From the NCBI RefSeq assembly GCF_004298145.1, contig NZ_SCRH01000013.1:1-64000 (forward strand): DNA of 64,000 nucleotides, read 5' to 3'. The notes under the pieces were generated by a model that was given only the letters and a program-made list of their open reading frames with translations, did not search any database and had not been told where the DNA came from. The DNA is from Mycobacterium sp. Lineage in GTDB: Bacteria > Actinomycetota > Actinomycetes > Mycobacteriales > Mycobacteriaceae. Every line of letters starts with the position of its first letter. The first letter of the stretch is position 1. The translations under genes and the position numbers were made by a program. Positions 18,678-28,983 of the stretch are shown here, one piece after another.

Positions 18678-18972
18678 GGTGTCATGTTGTCCCGAATGCG
18701 GCCGTCAGCCTCGGCCCGCAGGACGCCCGGCCACCGCGGCGGCGGCGCGGCGATGTCCGCGGTGATCGACACGGCTGTTGCCTCCAAAGCATCCGGGCAC
18801 CGAGATCCAGGCCGATCTGCGCCTCGGTCAACCCCGCTGCGCGCAACCGCCGCAACGGGTCGTCGTGCGTGCGGCGCGAAGCCCTCGCGCCCGCCCGGCC
18901 GACCGTGGGCAAGCCTAAGGCCCGCCGCGCCGGCACGTCGACCTCCGGGTGTCGATCACGCCGCGGGTTCAC
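18674..18972 (-). pseudogene. Decayed xdhC fragment
   Basis: The minus strand encodes the C-terminal part of an XdhC protein in two frames. From 18972 to about 18797 one frame reads HPEVDVP, SRRTHDD, LRRLRAAGLTEAQ and IGLDLGAR, all XdhC signatures. The frame then shifts near 18795, and PDALEATAVSITADIAA and the natural C-terminus continue in the other frame to a stop at 18674-18676. A short block between EAQ and IGLDL is also missing, and nothing of the N-terminal two thirds is present. Its stop overlaps the start of the MobA-like gene, as expected for an old xdhC-mobA operon. An intact XdhC lies at 25827-27080. Confidence 0.8.
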
Positions 18973-20360
18973 ATGTGTGCATGTAGCGGCGAGCCGGCCA
19001 ATGCCAGCACCGCTTCGCCCAGCGCCTCGTTCTGGGTGGGATGGGCGTGGACAAACGGTGCGACGTCGGTGGGCAGCGCCTCCCAGCCAACCATCAGCTG
19101 GGCCTCCCCGATCAGCTCGCCGACGCGATCGCCCACCAGGTGAACACCGACCACCGGGCCGCCACCGTCGGCTCGTCCGCGGCGAATTACCTTGACTCCG
19201 CCCGCGGTTCGTAGGATCTGGCTCTTCGCGTTGCCGCCGAGGTCGTAGACGATCGCCGTGATGTCGCCATACTGATCGCGCGCCGACGATTCGGTGAGTC
19301 CCACCGAAGCGACCTGCGGGTGGGCGTACGTTACCCGTGGAATCAGCGGGTCCGCCGGCAGTACCGGGTCCCGGCCGGCGATCTGTTCGGCAACGTAAAT
19401 GCCGTGCGCGAAGCCACGGTGGGCCAGTTGTGCCCCGGCCACGAGATCGCCGACCGCGTAGACGCCGCCGTGGCTGGTCGTGAGTCGGCGATCGACCGTC
19501 ACAAACCCACGGTCCGTGGCGATTCCGGCCTCGGCGAAGCCGGCCGATCTGGGTTCGCGGCCGACGGCGACCAGCAACACGTCGGCCTTCATCGCCTCAC
19601 CGCCGGCCAATTCCACGGCAACCCCGGCGCCGTTCTGCCGGGCCGCGGTCACGGTCGCGCCGGTCTTGACCGTGATACCCCGGCGACGCAGCGCCCGTTC
19701 GAGTGTCGCCGACGTCCAGTCGTCTTCGCCGGGCAACAGCCTGGGCATGGCTTCCAGCAATGTCACCTCGGCGCCGTACGACGCCCACATGCTGGCGAAC
19801 TCGACGCCGATCACACCGCCGCCGAGCACGATCGCGGTCCGCGGGATCTCGGGCAGCTGCAGGGCGTGATCGCTGGACATGATCCGGCCACCGATCGGGA
19901 TGTTCGCGATGGCTCGGGAGGCGGAACCGGTCGCCAGGACCAACGCCCCGCCGGTGTAGGGGTTTCCGTCCACGACGACGGTGCGGTTTCCGACATAGCG
20001 GCCGGCACCCTGGATGACCGCTATACCGCGGCCGGCGATCAACCCGTTCAGTCCGGTGTGCAACCGGTCCACCACCGACTGCTTGTAGGCGTGCACGGCC
20101 GCCATGTCGATGGCGGTCAGGGTTGCGCGCACGCCGAAACGTTCGGCCGCGCGCGTCACGTCGGCGACCTCGGCCGCATGCAGCAGCGCTTTGGTGGGAA
20201 TGCAGCCGCGGTGCAGACACGTGCCGCCAACCTTGTCCGCCTCGATCAGGGTCACGGAGCGACCCAGTTGACCTGCCCGCAGCGCGCAGGCGTAGCCGGC
20301 CGAGCCGCCGCCGAGGATCAGCACGTCGCTGTGCCGGGCCGGCCGGGAATCACCCATCAC
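18969..20360 (-). CDS. lpd: Dihydrolipoamide dehydrogenase (E3)
   Basis: A 463-residue flavoprotein disulfide reductase. It has the FAD site ILGGGSAGYACA, the redox pair C48/C53 in GGTCLHRGCIPTK, the NAD site VLGGGVIGVEFAS, the second FAD motif YAVGDL, and the active-site HPTQNE. It reoxidises lipoyl groups of the E2 component at the end of a branched-chain 2-oxoacid dehydrogenase. The start overlaps the E2 stop (GTGA; the next codon ATG at 20357 is equally possible). It closes the operon. The main mycobacterial Lpd lies elsewhere, so this is probably a dedicated copy. Confidence 0.92.
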   Translation of the reverse strand: MMGDSRPARHSDVLILGGGSAGYACALRAGQLGRSVTLIEADKVGGTCLHRGCIPTKALLHAAEVADVTRAAERFGVRATLTAIDMAAVHAYKQSVVDRLHTGLNGLIAGRGIAVIQGAGRYVGNRTVVVDGNPYTGGALVLATGSASRAIANIPIGGRIMSSDHALQLPEIPRTAIVLGGGVIGVEFASMWASYGAEVTLLEAMPRLLPGEDDWTSATLERALRRRGITVKTGATVTAARQNGAGVAVELAGGEAMKADVLLVAVGREPRSAGFAEAGIATDRGFVTVDRRLTTSHGGVYAVGDLVAGAQLAHRGFAHGIYVAEQIAGRDPVLPADPLIPRVTYAHPQVASVGLTESSARDQYGDITAIVYDLGGNAKSQILRTAGGVKVIRRGRADGGGPVVGVHLVGDRVGELIGEAQLMVGWEALPTDVAPFVHAHPTQNEALGEAVLALAGSPLHAHM

Positions 20361-21556
20361 AACCGCGCCAACGCCGCGATCGGGTTCTCGATGAAATCGG
20401 CGAACAGTCGCAGGAATCCGCCGGCGGTAGCGCCGTCACACACCCGGTGATCGAAGCTCAGCGAAACTTGCGTCATTGTGCGCACGGTCAATTCGCCGTC
20501 GACCACCCATGGCCGGTCGATGATTCGGCCGATACCCAGGATCGCCGCTTCGGGGTGGTTGATGATCGGTGTGGACCCGTCGACACCGAAGACGCCGTAG
20601 TTGTTCAGCGTGAACGTTCCCCCGGTGAGCCGGGCGGGTGGGAGCTCGTCGTCGCGGGCCAATGTCGTTGTCGCGGTCAATATGTCGGATAGGGCAAGAA
20701 GGTCGAGCGTGTCGGCGTTCTTGATCACCGGGACCACCAGCCCGCGCGGGGTTTGGGCCGCGATTCCCAGGTTGACGTGTTGGTAGCGGACGAATTCCGA
20801 ACGTGCGGTGTCGACCGACGAATTGAGGTCGGGGAACTGCCGGAGTGCGGCGACGGTGAACCGGGCCAGCAGCGCCAGCAGGCTGACCTTGCGGCCCGCG
20901 ACCTCCTGGACGGATCGTCGGGCGTCGAGCAGTGCGGTGGCGTCGACGTCGACCCAGGTGGTCGCATCGGGAATCTCGCGACGGCTGGTGAGGAGTTTCT
21001 CCGCAATTACCTTGCGTATTCCGGTGATTGGGGTGCGTTGTTCGTCTTGCGTGCTGGTTGCGGTCCGGGTCAGGGCGTGTTCGACGTCTGCGCGAGTGAT
21101 CACGCCGTCCCCTCCGGTGGGCGGCAGGAGGGTGAGGTCAACACCGTTGTCGCGGGCGAGTTTGCGGACCACCGGCGAGATCACCTTGGTCGTGGCGGCC
21201 GCTGGAGCGATCGGCTGCTGCACGGGTGTTCGACGGCGACGACGAGGATCTGGTTCACGAGTGCCGTACCCGATCAGCACATTTCCCGAGCCCGCCCCCT
21301 CCTCGGTGCGTTCGTCGGCGCTGCCAACAGTGATCAACGGGGCGCCCACGGCCAGGGTTGAACCCACCCCGCCGTGCAGTTCAATCACCGTGCCCGCGAA
21401 CGGGACCGGAACCTCGACTGCCGCCTTGGCGGTTTCGACCTCGACGACCACCTGGTCGACGGTCACGGTGTCGCCAACCTGCACTCGCCAGTCCGCGATG
21501 ACGGCCTCCGCGAGGCCCTCACCGAGGTCGGGCAGCACGAATGTCCGGTCGGTCAT
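20357..21556 (-). CDS. bkdC: Branched-chain 2-oxoacid dehydrogenase E2 (dihydrolipoyl acyltransferase)
   Basis: A 399-residue E2 with one N-terminal lipoyl domain (lipoylated K44 in ETAKAAVE), a peripheral subunit-binding domain (SPVVRKLARDNGVDL, about 130-165), and a catalytic domain ending with HRVCDG (H370, D374), the acyltransferase signature. One lipoyl domain is typical of branched-chain complexes. It overlaps the small membrane protein gene upstream and lpd downstream by four bases each. Confidence 0.92.
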   Translation of the reverse strand: MTDRTFVLPDLGEGLAEAVIADWRVQVGDTVTVDQVVVEVETAKAAVEVPVPFAGTVIELHGGVGSTLAVGAPLITVGSADERTEEGAGSGNVLIGYGTREPDPRRRRRTPVQQPIAPAAATTKVISPVVRKLARDNGVDLTLLPPTGGDGVITRADVEHALTRTATSTQDEQRTPITGIRKVIAEKLLTSRREIPDATTWVDVDATALLDARRSVQEVAGRKVSLLALLARFTVAALRQFPDLNSSVDTARSEFVRYQHVNLGIAAQTPRGLVVPVIKNADTLDLLALSDILTATTTLARDDELPPARLTGGTFTLNNYGVFGVDGSTPIINHPEAAILGIGRIIDRPWVVDGELTVRTMTQVSLSFDHRVCDGATAGGFLRLFADFIENPIAALARL

Positions 21557-21876
21557 GAGGGCACCGTCTTTGTTGCGGGTCTCGCCTGCGGTTCGCGGAT
21601 CGGACTTGGCGGGAACCGAAGTGGCTCATCCCCATCCGGTAGGCTGCCCGCGCCGGGCGTGGCAGGTGAAATCTCTCGCAACCGGCCCACACCAGCTGCC
21701 GCCGACCGAGGGTTATCGAATACCCGGCTCGCCGTGGCCCCGGGGCGGTTGCGGGGTCGATGCCGGCGGCACCGCGCGGCGCCCAGGGCATGCCCGACGG
21801 TGACGAGCGCCGGTATGAGCAGCGGGAACAAGATCAGCAAAAGCATCACGGACAGGGTTCCGATAGCACTGAGCAC
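21553..21876 (-). CDS. Small single-span membrane protein inside the bkd operon
   Basis: A 107-residue ORF, starting at GTG 21876 because AGGAG lies seven bases upstream. It has one hydrophobic segment (VMLLLILFPLLIPALVTVG, about residues 10-30) followed at once by a basic stretch (RCRRHRPRNRPG) and a Pro/Arg-rich tail that looks disordered. Its stop overlaps the E2 start by ATGA, so it is translationally coupled to an enzyme gene. I know of no such protein in other bkd operons; it may anchor the complex at the membrane, or be a chance ORF. Confidence 0.5.
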   Translation of the reverse strand: MLSAIGTLSVMLLLILFPLLIPALVTVGHALGAARCRRHRPRNRPGATASRVFDNPRSAAAGVGRLREISPATPGAGSLPDGDEPLRFPPSPIREPQARPATKTVPS

Positions 21877-21945
21877 GGATTCACTCCTCTTGTTCGGTAT
21901 CCATATCACGTTGACGGGCAATGCTTCTCACTCGACGACGTGCCG

Positions 21946-22953
21946 TCATGAGTGGGCCGGAGCCCATCGGGTGTCGACGCGGTCGTCCCATTGCAGCCGG
22001 CCGAGTGCGTCGAGAATCCGGTCGCAGCAGGGCAGGTGCAACGCCTCGAATTTGGGTGCCGGGTAAGGGATGTCGAATCCGCAGACGCGCAGCACCGGCG
22101 CCTGCAGGTGATGGAAGCAGCGCTCCTGAACCCGGGCCGCGATCTCGGCCCCCACCCCGGCGAATCCCTGGGCCTCGTGCACCACCATGCATCGACCGGT
22201 CTTTCGCACCGATGCCGCGACGGTCTCGTCGTCGAAAGGGACGATCGACCGCAGGTCGATTACTTCGACGTCGCGCCCGTCGTCGGCGGCGGCGGCCGCC
22301 GCCTGCAACGCGGGATCGACCGCGGGCCCGTACGCGATCATCGTGGCGTCGCGTCCCGGCCGGAGGATTCGCGCTCTCCCGATCGGGGCGCCGCGCTCGA
22401 GGTCGACGTCGTCGCGGGAAAAATATTGGCGTTTGGGTTCGAGGAACACCACCGGATCCGGGTCGTCGATCGCGTGCCGCAGCAGACTGTAGGCGTCCGC
22501 GACCGACGCCGGCGCAACGACTTTGAGGCCCGGGGTGTGCGCGTAGTACGCCTCGCTGGAATCGCAATGATGCTCGACCCCGCCGATACCGCCGGCGAAC
22601 GGTATCCGGATCACCATCGGCGCCGACAGCGCACCTTTGGTGCGGTTCCTGAGCTTGGCGACGTGGGACACGATCTGCTCGAACGCCGGGTAGGCGAAGG
22701 CGTCGAACTGCATCTCCACCACCGGGCGAAAACCCGCCATCGCCATGCCGATGGCGAACCCGATGATTCCCGATTCCGCCAGCGGGGTATCGAAACACCG
22801 ATCCCTGCCGAACGTTTTGGCGAGGCCGTCGGTGACCCGGAAGACCCCACCCAGGTCGCCGACGTCCTCGCCGAACACCAAGACGGATTCGTCTTGCTCG
22901 AGTGCGTCGCGGAGCGCGGTGTTGAGAGCCTGCGCCATGGTGATCACGGTCAT
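21946..22953 (-). CDS. bkdB: Branched-chain 2-oxoacid dehydrogenase E1 beta
   Basis: A 335-residue transketolase-like subunit. It has the E1-beta blocks VFGEDVG, RCFDTPLAESGIIG, MQFDAFAYPAFEQI and HHCDSSEAYY, and the C-terminal transketolase domain with DLRSIVPFDDETV. It pairs with E1 alpha to bind thiamine diphosphate and decarboxylate 2-oxoisovalerate-type acids. It sits five bases after E1 alpha. Confidence 0.92.
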   Translation of the reverse strand: MTVITMAQALNTALRDALEQDESVLVFGEDVGDLGGVFRVTDGLAKTFGRDRCFDTPLAESGIIGFAIGMAMAGFRPVVEMQFDAFAYPAFEQIVSHVAKLRNRTKGALSAPMVIRIPFAGGIGGVEHHCDSSEAYYAHTPGLKVVAPASVADAYSLLRHAIDDPDPVVFLEPKRQYFSRDDVDLERGAPIGRARILRPGRDATMIAYGPAVDPALQAAAAAADDGRDVEVIDLRSIVPFDDETVAASVRKTGRCMVVHEAQGFAGVGAEIAARVQERCFHHLQAPVLRVCGFDIPYPAPKFEALHLPCCDRILDALGRLQWDDRVDTRWAPAHS

Positions 22954-22958
22954 CCTTG

Positions 22959-24074
22959 TCAGGCCTCCCGGGCCTCGGCGGCTAATTCCGCTCGCAGCTG
23001 CGATTGTTGTTCGCGCAGTTGACTGGTCGGTTCGGCGAAGACGTAACGGAAAAGGTCGTCGGCATCAGTCGGCCGATCGGCGTTGATCCCGGCTCGCAGC
23101 GCCGCGGCGCGGTCTTCGGCTTCGGCGGCGACGGCACTGACATGGGCGTCGTCAATGAGGTCTTCGGCGCGCAGGTAGGTCTCGAGCCGGGCGACGGGGT
23201 CCCTCGCGCGCCAGTGCGCGACTTCGTCGTTGGTCCGGTACCGGGTTGGATCATCGGCGTTGGTATGACCCTCGACCCGGTAGGTATGGGCTTCGACGAT
23301 GACGGGGCCCTTGCTGTCCAGCACATAGCTGCGCGCTTCGTCCATCACCGCCAGCATCGCGACCGGATCGTTGCCGTCGACCTGCTCGCTGCCGATGCCA
23401 TATCCGATACCTTTGTGCGCCAACGACGGGGCAGCCGTCTGCCGCGACAACGGCACGCTGATCGCAAAACCGTTGTTCTGCACCAAGAAAATCACCGGCG
23501 CACCGAAAACCGCCGCGAAGTTCAGTGCTTCGTGAAAGTCGCCTTCGCTGGTCGCACCGTCGCCGCACAGCGCCAGCACCACCGCGTCGACGCCTTTGCG
23601 GGTCTGGGCATGCGCCAGCCCGGCCGCGTGAAGAAGCTGGGTCGCCAACGGCGTGCACTGCGGTGCGGTGCGGTGGCGAGCCGGGTCGTAGCCGCAGTGC
23701 CAATCGCCCGCCACCATGGTGAGGATCTCGACCGGATCCACACCCCGGGTGACCAATGCCATCGAATCGCGGTACGTCGGGAACATCCAATCCGTGGCCC
23801 GCAGCGACATCCCGGCAGCGACCTGACAGGCTTCCTGTCCTCGTGCGGACGGATACACCGCCAACCGGCCCTGCTTGGTCAGCGCCGTCGCCTGTTCGTC
23901 AAAACGACGCCCCAGAACCATGTTTCGGTACATGTCGACCAGTCGTTGACCGGACGGACGGGGGTACCTCGCAGCGCTGTCGGTCAGCTGACCCGTCGGG
24001 TCGAGGTACTGCACGGGAGCGTCGGCCGGAAGAAAATTCGCGTACGCCGTGCCAACCTGCTCAACCACCGCCAC
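22959..24074 (-). CDS. bkdA: Branched-chain 2-oxoacid dehydrogenase E1 alpha
   Basis: A 371-residue subunit with the thiamine diphosphate motif GDGATSEGDFHEALNFAA and the preceding FPTYRDSMA and RRFDEQATAL blocks. The loop EGHTNADDPTRYR, which carries regulatory serines in mammals, is conserved without them. The start is GTG at 24074 with GGGAGG six bases upstream. It is the first gene of the operon and diverges from an Lrp-type regulator. Confidence 0.92.
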   Translation of the reverse strand: MAVVEQVGTAYANFLPADAPVQYLDPTGQLTDSAARYPRPSGQRLVDMYRNMVLGRRFDEQATALTKQGRLAVYPSARGQEACQVAAGMSLRATDWMFPTYRDSMALVTRGVDPVEILTMVAGDWHCGYDPARHRTAPQCTPLATQLLHAAGLAHAQTRKGVDAVVLALCGDGATSEGDFHEALNFAAVFGAPVIFLVQNNGFAISVPLSRQTAAPSLAHKGIGYGIGSEQVDGNDPVAMLAVMDEARSYVLDSKGPVIVEAHTYRVEGHTNADDPTRYRTNDEVAHWRARDPVARLETYLRAEDLIDDAHVSAVAAEAEDRAAALRAGINADRPTDADDLFRYVFAEPTSQLREQQSQLRAELAAEAREA

Positions 24075-24183
24075 AACTGCCTCCCAATTTGACTACCTGC
24101 GCTCCAATGGTCGGCGTTCATGGCCATTAATGCATCAAGGCCGCGGTACTTGAGGATGTATTGGCCTAGCCAGGAGGATTCAT
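24075..24183. promoter_or_regulatory. Divergent promoter region, bkd operon / Lrp-type regulator
   Basis: A 109-base gap with AT-rich tracts unusual here (around CATTAATGCATCAAG). Promoters for both directions and regulator sites must lie inside it, but exact boxes cannot be fixed by eye. Confidence 0.4.
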
Positions 24184-24705
24184 ATGCATACTGTTCATAC
24201 CCCCGATCGAACGAGGCGAGGCGGCGAACACATGGACGACGACACGACAGCAGCTCTGCAACTCGACGATGTCGATCGGCGGCTGATCCGGGAATTGGTC
24301 AAAGACGGCCGGGTGTCGATGCTGGAGTTGGCCAAGCGGGCGCACATCTCTCGCACCCATGTGTACGCGCGGATCGAACGGCTCGAACAGCGGGGGATCA
24401 TCGAGGGCTTCACCGCGCGAATCAACCTGGAAAGAGCGGGCTTTGCGACGTCGGCGCTGATCGCGTTGTCCATTCAACAGGACGCCTGGCGCGGCTTGTC
24501 GGCACAGTTGAAGACACTGCGGTTCGTCGAACGGTTCACTCTGGTGGGCGGCGACTTCGACGTTCTCGTCGTGGTCCGCGCCCCCGACAATGCGACGCTG
24601 CGCACGGTGGTGCTGGAACGGCTGCACGGCATGGCCGGCATCCGCGCGACCCGCACCTGGTTGGTGTTCGAGGAGTGGAATGGCCTGCCGGCCGACTGGT
24701 TTTGA
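24184..24705 (+). CDS. bkdR: Lrp/AsnC family regulator, probable bkd regulator
   Basis: A 173-residue protein. An N-terminal winged helix-turn-helix (DVDRRLIRELVKDGR, then ISRTHVYARIERLEQRGII) precedes the ligand-binding RAM domain (FTLVGGDFDVLVVV). The start at ATG 24184 has AGGAGG six bases upstream; ATG 24232 is weaker. In Pseudomonas the divergent Lrp-type BkdR activates the bkd operon in response to branched-chain amino acids, and the layout here is the same. Regulation of the operon is inferred. Confidence 0.87.
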   Translation: MHTVHTPDRTRRGGEHMDDDTTAALQLDDVDRRLIRELVKDGRVSMLELAKRAHISRTHVYARIERLEQRGIIEGFTARINLERAGFATSALIALSIQQDAWRGLSAQLKTLRFVERFTLVGGDFDVLVVVRAPDNATLRTVVLERLHGMAGIRATRTWLVFEEWNGLPADWF

Positions 24706-24716
24706 ACAGCGCCACG

Positions 24717-25817
<1,101 letters not shown>

Positions 25818-25826
25818 CTACAGAAC

Positions 25827-27080
25827 CTAGGTATTCGACGGTGGGCTTGCATCTGAGCCCGCGAAAATGGCGACAGATTGTCCGCATCCGCGGGATCGGA
25901 GCGCATCATGTTCAGTCGGCCGAGCCATGACCCGATCTCGGAGGGCATGTTGCGTGGATCCCGCAGACGGGTGAATGGGCGCGTCGGTCCCGGTCAGCCG
26001 GCCTCCGTTGCCGCCACCGCGATCCGCGATGATCTCCGCGGCGATCGAGACCGCCGTCTCCTCGGGCGTGATCGCCCCGAGTTGAAGACCGATGGGCGCC
26101 CGCAGCCGGCCGAGTTCCCGTTCGGTCAACCCGATTTCACGCAGCCGTGCCGCACGGTCAGCATGGGTCCGCCGGGAACCGATCGCGCCGACGTACGCCG
26201 GTCGCTCCCTCCAGCCCTCGTCACGCAGGGCGAGTTCGAGCAGGGGGACATCGAATTTCGGGTCATGGGTCAACACCACCAATACGGTGCGGCCATCAAC
26301 GCGACCGGCGTCACGCTCCGCCCTGAGGTAACGGTGTGGCCACTGCACCACGATGTCGTCGGCATCGGGAAACCTTGTCGGCGTGGCGAATACCGCTCTC
26401 GGATCGCAGACGGTGACGTGGTAGCCCAGAAACGCGCCGATTCCCGCGGTGGCCGCGGCGAAGTCGATCGCCCCGAAGACGATCATCCGGGCCTGCGCGC
26501 GATGCGCGGACACGAAGATCTCGAGTTCGTCGTCGATACCACCGCCTGTTGGGCGGTAGCGCAGCACCGCCGGGCCACCGGCGCTCCGTGTTCCGCGCAC
26601 GGCCCGCGTCACCTCCGCGTCGGCGCGAGCTGAGCCCAGCGACCCGCTGGTCGAACAGGATCGGACGATCAGCCGCCGGCCCACCAGGGCCGGATCCCCC
26701 GCCCGGATGGTGGTTGCGACAACCATCAGCTCCCGTTTCGGGCCGACCACGTCGCCGAACTCCGGATAGCTGTTGCGGTGGATCCGCTCGATGAAGACCT
26801 CGAGCGTGCCGCCACAGGTAAGGCCCGCTTCAAAGGCGTTGTCGGCCAAGCCGAAACGCTGCAGAACCGGTACTCCGTCGGTGAGCACCTGGAGCGCCAG
26901 TTCATACACCGCCGATTCGACGCATCCGCCCGACACGCTGCCGGTGACCGAACCGTCCTCGGCGACAACCATCATCGACCCGGGCGGCCGCGGCGCCGAA
27001 TCCCACGTTCGAACCACGGTCGCCGCCGCGACCGCTTCGTCGCGCAGCCACCGCCGGCGAATCTCCTCCCTCACACCCAC
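25827..27080 (-). CDS. XdhC-type molybdenum hydroxylase maturation factor
   Basis: A 417-residue protein. The N-terminal XdhC/CoxI domain has SMMVVAEDGSVTGSVSGGCVE and a conserved Cys in LTCGGTLE. The C-terminal Rossmann part has GAIGSRRTHADR, LRAPIGLQLGA and TPEETAVSIAAEII. XdhC proteins bind molybdenum cofactor, promote its sulfuration and insert it into hydroxylases. A tail of about 60 residues after the family's end is low in structure. It overlaps the amidohydrolase gene by ten bases, and serves most likely the hydroxylase at 31.3-35.0 kb. Confidence 0.88.
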   Translation of the reverse strand: MGVREEIRRRWLRDEAVAAATVVRTWDSAPRPPGSMMVVAEDGSVTGSVSGGCVESAVYELALQVLTDGVPVLQRFGLADNAFEAGLTCGGTLEVFIERIHRNSYPEFGDVVGPKRELMVVATTIRAGDPALVGRRLIVRSCSTSGSLGSARADAEVTRAVRGTRSAGGPAVLRYRPTGGGIDDELEIFVSAHRAQARMIVFGAIDFAAATAGIGAFLGYHVTVCDPRAVFATPTRFPDADDIVVQWPHRYLRAERDAGRVDGRTVLVVLTHDPKFDVPLLELALRDEGWRERPAYVGAIGSRRTHADRAARLREIGLTERELGRLRAPIGLQLGAITPEETAVSIAAEIIADRGGGNGGRLTGTDAPIHPSAGSTQHALRDRVMARPTEHDALRSRGCGQSVAIFAGSDASPPSNT

Positions 27081-28312
27081 TGCGCAATCCGCGTGGAGAT
27101 CTTGTCGACATGGATGGTGCCGCGGTGAATCACCGCCCGTACCCGCTCGGACAAACCGCGCACGGCGATGTCGGTGCCGTCCAACAGCACGAGGTCCGCT
27201 CGCTTGCCGGGCGCCAACTCACCGATCTGGTCACCGGCACCGAGCAGTTCGGCCGCCGACGTTGTCGCCGCGCGCAGCGCATCGCCCGGCGAGAGGCCCT
27301 GGTCATGCATCAGTTCGAGCTCGGCGAGGTTGTGCCCGTGCGGCGCGATCCCGGCATCGGTTCCCATCGCGATGCGGACACCGGCGGCATGCGCGAGCCT
27401 CAGCGATTCGTCGTGTGCCTCGACCATATCGGCCACCTTCGCCCGCGTGGTCGCGGTGATGCCGGCGCCGGTCCGCGCCAGGCGCAACAGGGCCCGCGGT
27501 GCGGATAGTGTTGGCACCAGCCAGGTTCCGTGGTCCACCATCATCGCGACCGCTTCCTCGTCGAGATAGACGCCGTGCTCGATGGAACGAACACCGCACC
27601 GCACAGCATTCTTGACACCATCGGTGCCCTGCGCGTGCGCCATGACGTGGACCCGCGCGGCTCGTGCCTCAACCATCATCACCGCAAGTTCGTCGGAGGC
27701 GAGATGCGCGCGGCGGGGGTCACTGCGCGGGCTGACGACCCCACCCGTGGTGGCGACCTTGATGACGTCGGCGCCGGCGCGGATCAGTTCCCGGACCTTG
27801 CGGCGCATCTCGTCGACGCCGTCGACGATTGTCGACGGGCAGCCGGGGTACGGCGGCCACAGGGCGTGCACGCACTCGCCCGATGGCATCCATTCGTCGG
27901 CGTGGCCGCCGGTCTGGCTGAGCATACCGATCGCGATGTGCATGTCGGGGCCGTCGATCAGCCCGGTGGCCACCGCCTGTTTGACGCCGAGGTCCGCGCC
28001 GGCGGCATCCCGGACGGTGGTCACTCCGGCGTGCAGGGTCAACCGCAGGTTGCGGACGGCCTGAAAGAACCTGAGCGAGAACGGACTTTGGATCAGCCGC
28101 AGCACGTCGACATCGTCGAGCGTGACATGGACGTGGCAGTCGATAAAACCCGGTACCACCAGGTGCCCGGTGGCATCCAGCGCGGTGTCGCCGTCCAGGC
28201 CCGGCCCCACCTCGACGATCCGTTCACCGTCGATGACCACATCGGCGGGGGCCGCCGTTCCGGAGACCGGATCGAAGACGCTCCCCCCGTGGACGAGCAG
28301 CCGTGGGCTCAT
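27071..28312 (-). CDS. Metal-dependent amidohydrolase (imidazolonepropionase/prolidase-like)
   Basis: A 413-residue amidohydrolase superfamily enzyme. The first metal ligands are H60 and H62 in GFIDCHVHV, a lysine that may be carbamylated is in ADVIKVATTGG, later metal ligands are in HAQG and SIEHGV, and the final Asp is in MGTDAGI. The C-terminal cap has LAPGKRADLVLLDG. It hydrolyses a cyclic or linear amide. The start at ATG 28312 overlaps the TetR stop by ATGA. Together with the molybdenum hydroxylase it suggests breakdown of an N-containing compound, in which the ring is first hydroxylated and then opened; this is inference. Confidence 0.88.
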   Translation of the reverse strand: MSPRLLVHGGSVFDPVSGTAAPADVVIDGERIVEVGPGLDGDTALDATGHLVVPGFIDCHVHVTLDDVDVLRLIQSPFSLRFFQAVRNLRLTLHAGVTTVRDAAGADLGVKQAVATGLIDGPDMHIAIGMLSQTGGHADEWMPSGECVHALWPPYPGCPSTIVDGVDEMRRKVRELIRAGADVIKVATTGGVVSPRSDPRRAHLASDELAVMMVEARAARVHVMAHAQGTDGVKNAVRCGVRSIEHGVYLDEEAVAMMVDHGTWLVPTLSAPRALLRLARTGAGITATTRAKVADMVEAHDESLRLAHAAGVRIAMGTDAGIAPHGHNLAELELMHDQGLSPGDALRAATTSAAELLGAGDQIGELAPGKRADLVLLDGTDIAVRGLSERVRAVIHRGTIHVDKISTRIAQWV

Positions 28313-28968
28313 GGGCCCTCCGCCGATTGCCGGTAGAGCGTGTTGATCCAGATGGTGGCCAGCGCGTCGGTCGCCGCGGCCGGGTCGGCGAACGGTCGCT
28401 GCCCGAACGACGCCAGCAGGTAGCGCTCGTTCATCCACGTCAGGGCGCGTGCCACCTCGCCGGGCTGCGCAATCTGGCTGCGGCCCCCCGCAATGTCCGC
28501 TTGGATCCGGCGCGCGGTCGCCGTGACGAGACCTTCGGCCAGAGCGGAATACAGCTCGCTGATCTCCGGGTCGTATCTCGCGGTATCCGAGATCGCCTGG
28601 ATGAGCCGGCCATGTTCGACGAATATCTCGGTCAGGTCGGCCAGGCTGCGCCGAAGATCGGCGGCCGGGTCATCGTGATCGGCCATCCACTCGTCGGCGA
28701 CATGACCCAACTCCAGACCGACGTCGTCCAGCATCGCCATCAGCAGATGCTGACGATCCTCGAAATGCCGGTAAAAGGCGGTCCGGGCGACCTCGGCCGC
28801 GGAGGTGATGTCGTCGAGCGAAATCTCGGCCCAGGGCTGGTTCTCCAGCAGGCGATGGGCGGCGTCGAGCAGCCGTCGCCGGGCATTGCGACGGTGTTCG
28901 CGCCGGCGCGCCTGCAGATCGCTTTGTCGCGTCGTCACGTCGCCAAGTCTGGCACGTTGAGACTCCAT
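28309..28968 (-). CDS. TetR family regulator
   Basis: About 219 residues. A basic start (ARRREHRRNARRRLLDAAHRLL) leads into a TetR helix-turn-helix (ISLDDITSAAEVARTAFYRHF), followed by a helical ligand domain. ATG 28968 is taken as start; ATG 28983 lies inside the palindrome and is less likely. It is the first gene of the minus-strand amidohydrolase/xdhC unit and diverges from the LLM oxidoreductase gene. The palindrome at 28984-28996 is probably its operator, so it likely represses both units until the substrate appears. Confidence 0.87.
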   Translation of the reverse strand: MESQRARLGDVTTRQSDLQARRREHRRNARRRLLDAAHRLLENQPWAEISLDDITSAAEVARTAFYRHFEDRQHLLMAMLDDVGLELGHVADEWMADHDDPAADLRRSLADLTEIFVEHGRLIQAISDTARYDPEISELYSALAEGLVTATARRIQADIAGGRSQIAQPGEVARALTWMNERYLLASFGQRPFADPAAATDALATIWINTLYRQSAEGP

Positions 28969-28983
28969 GTACAACCACAACAT

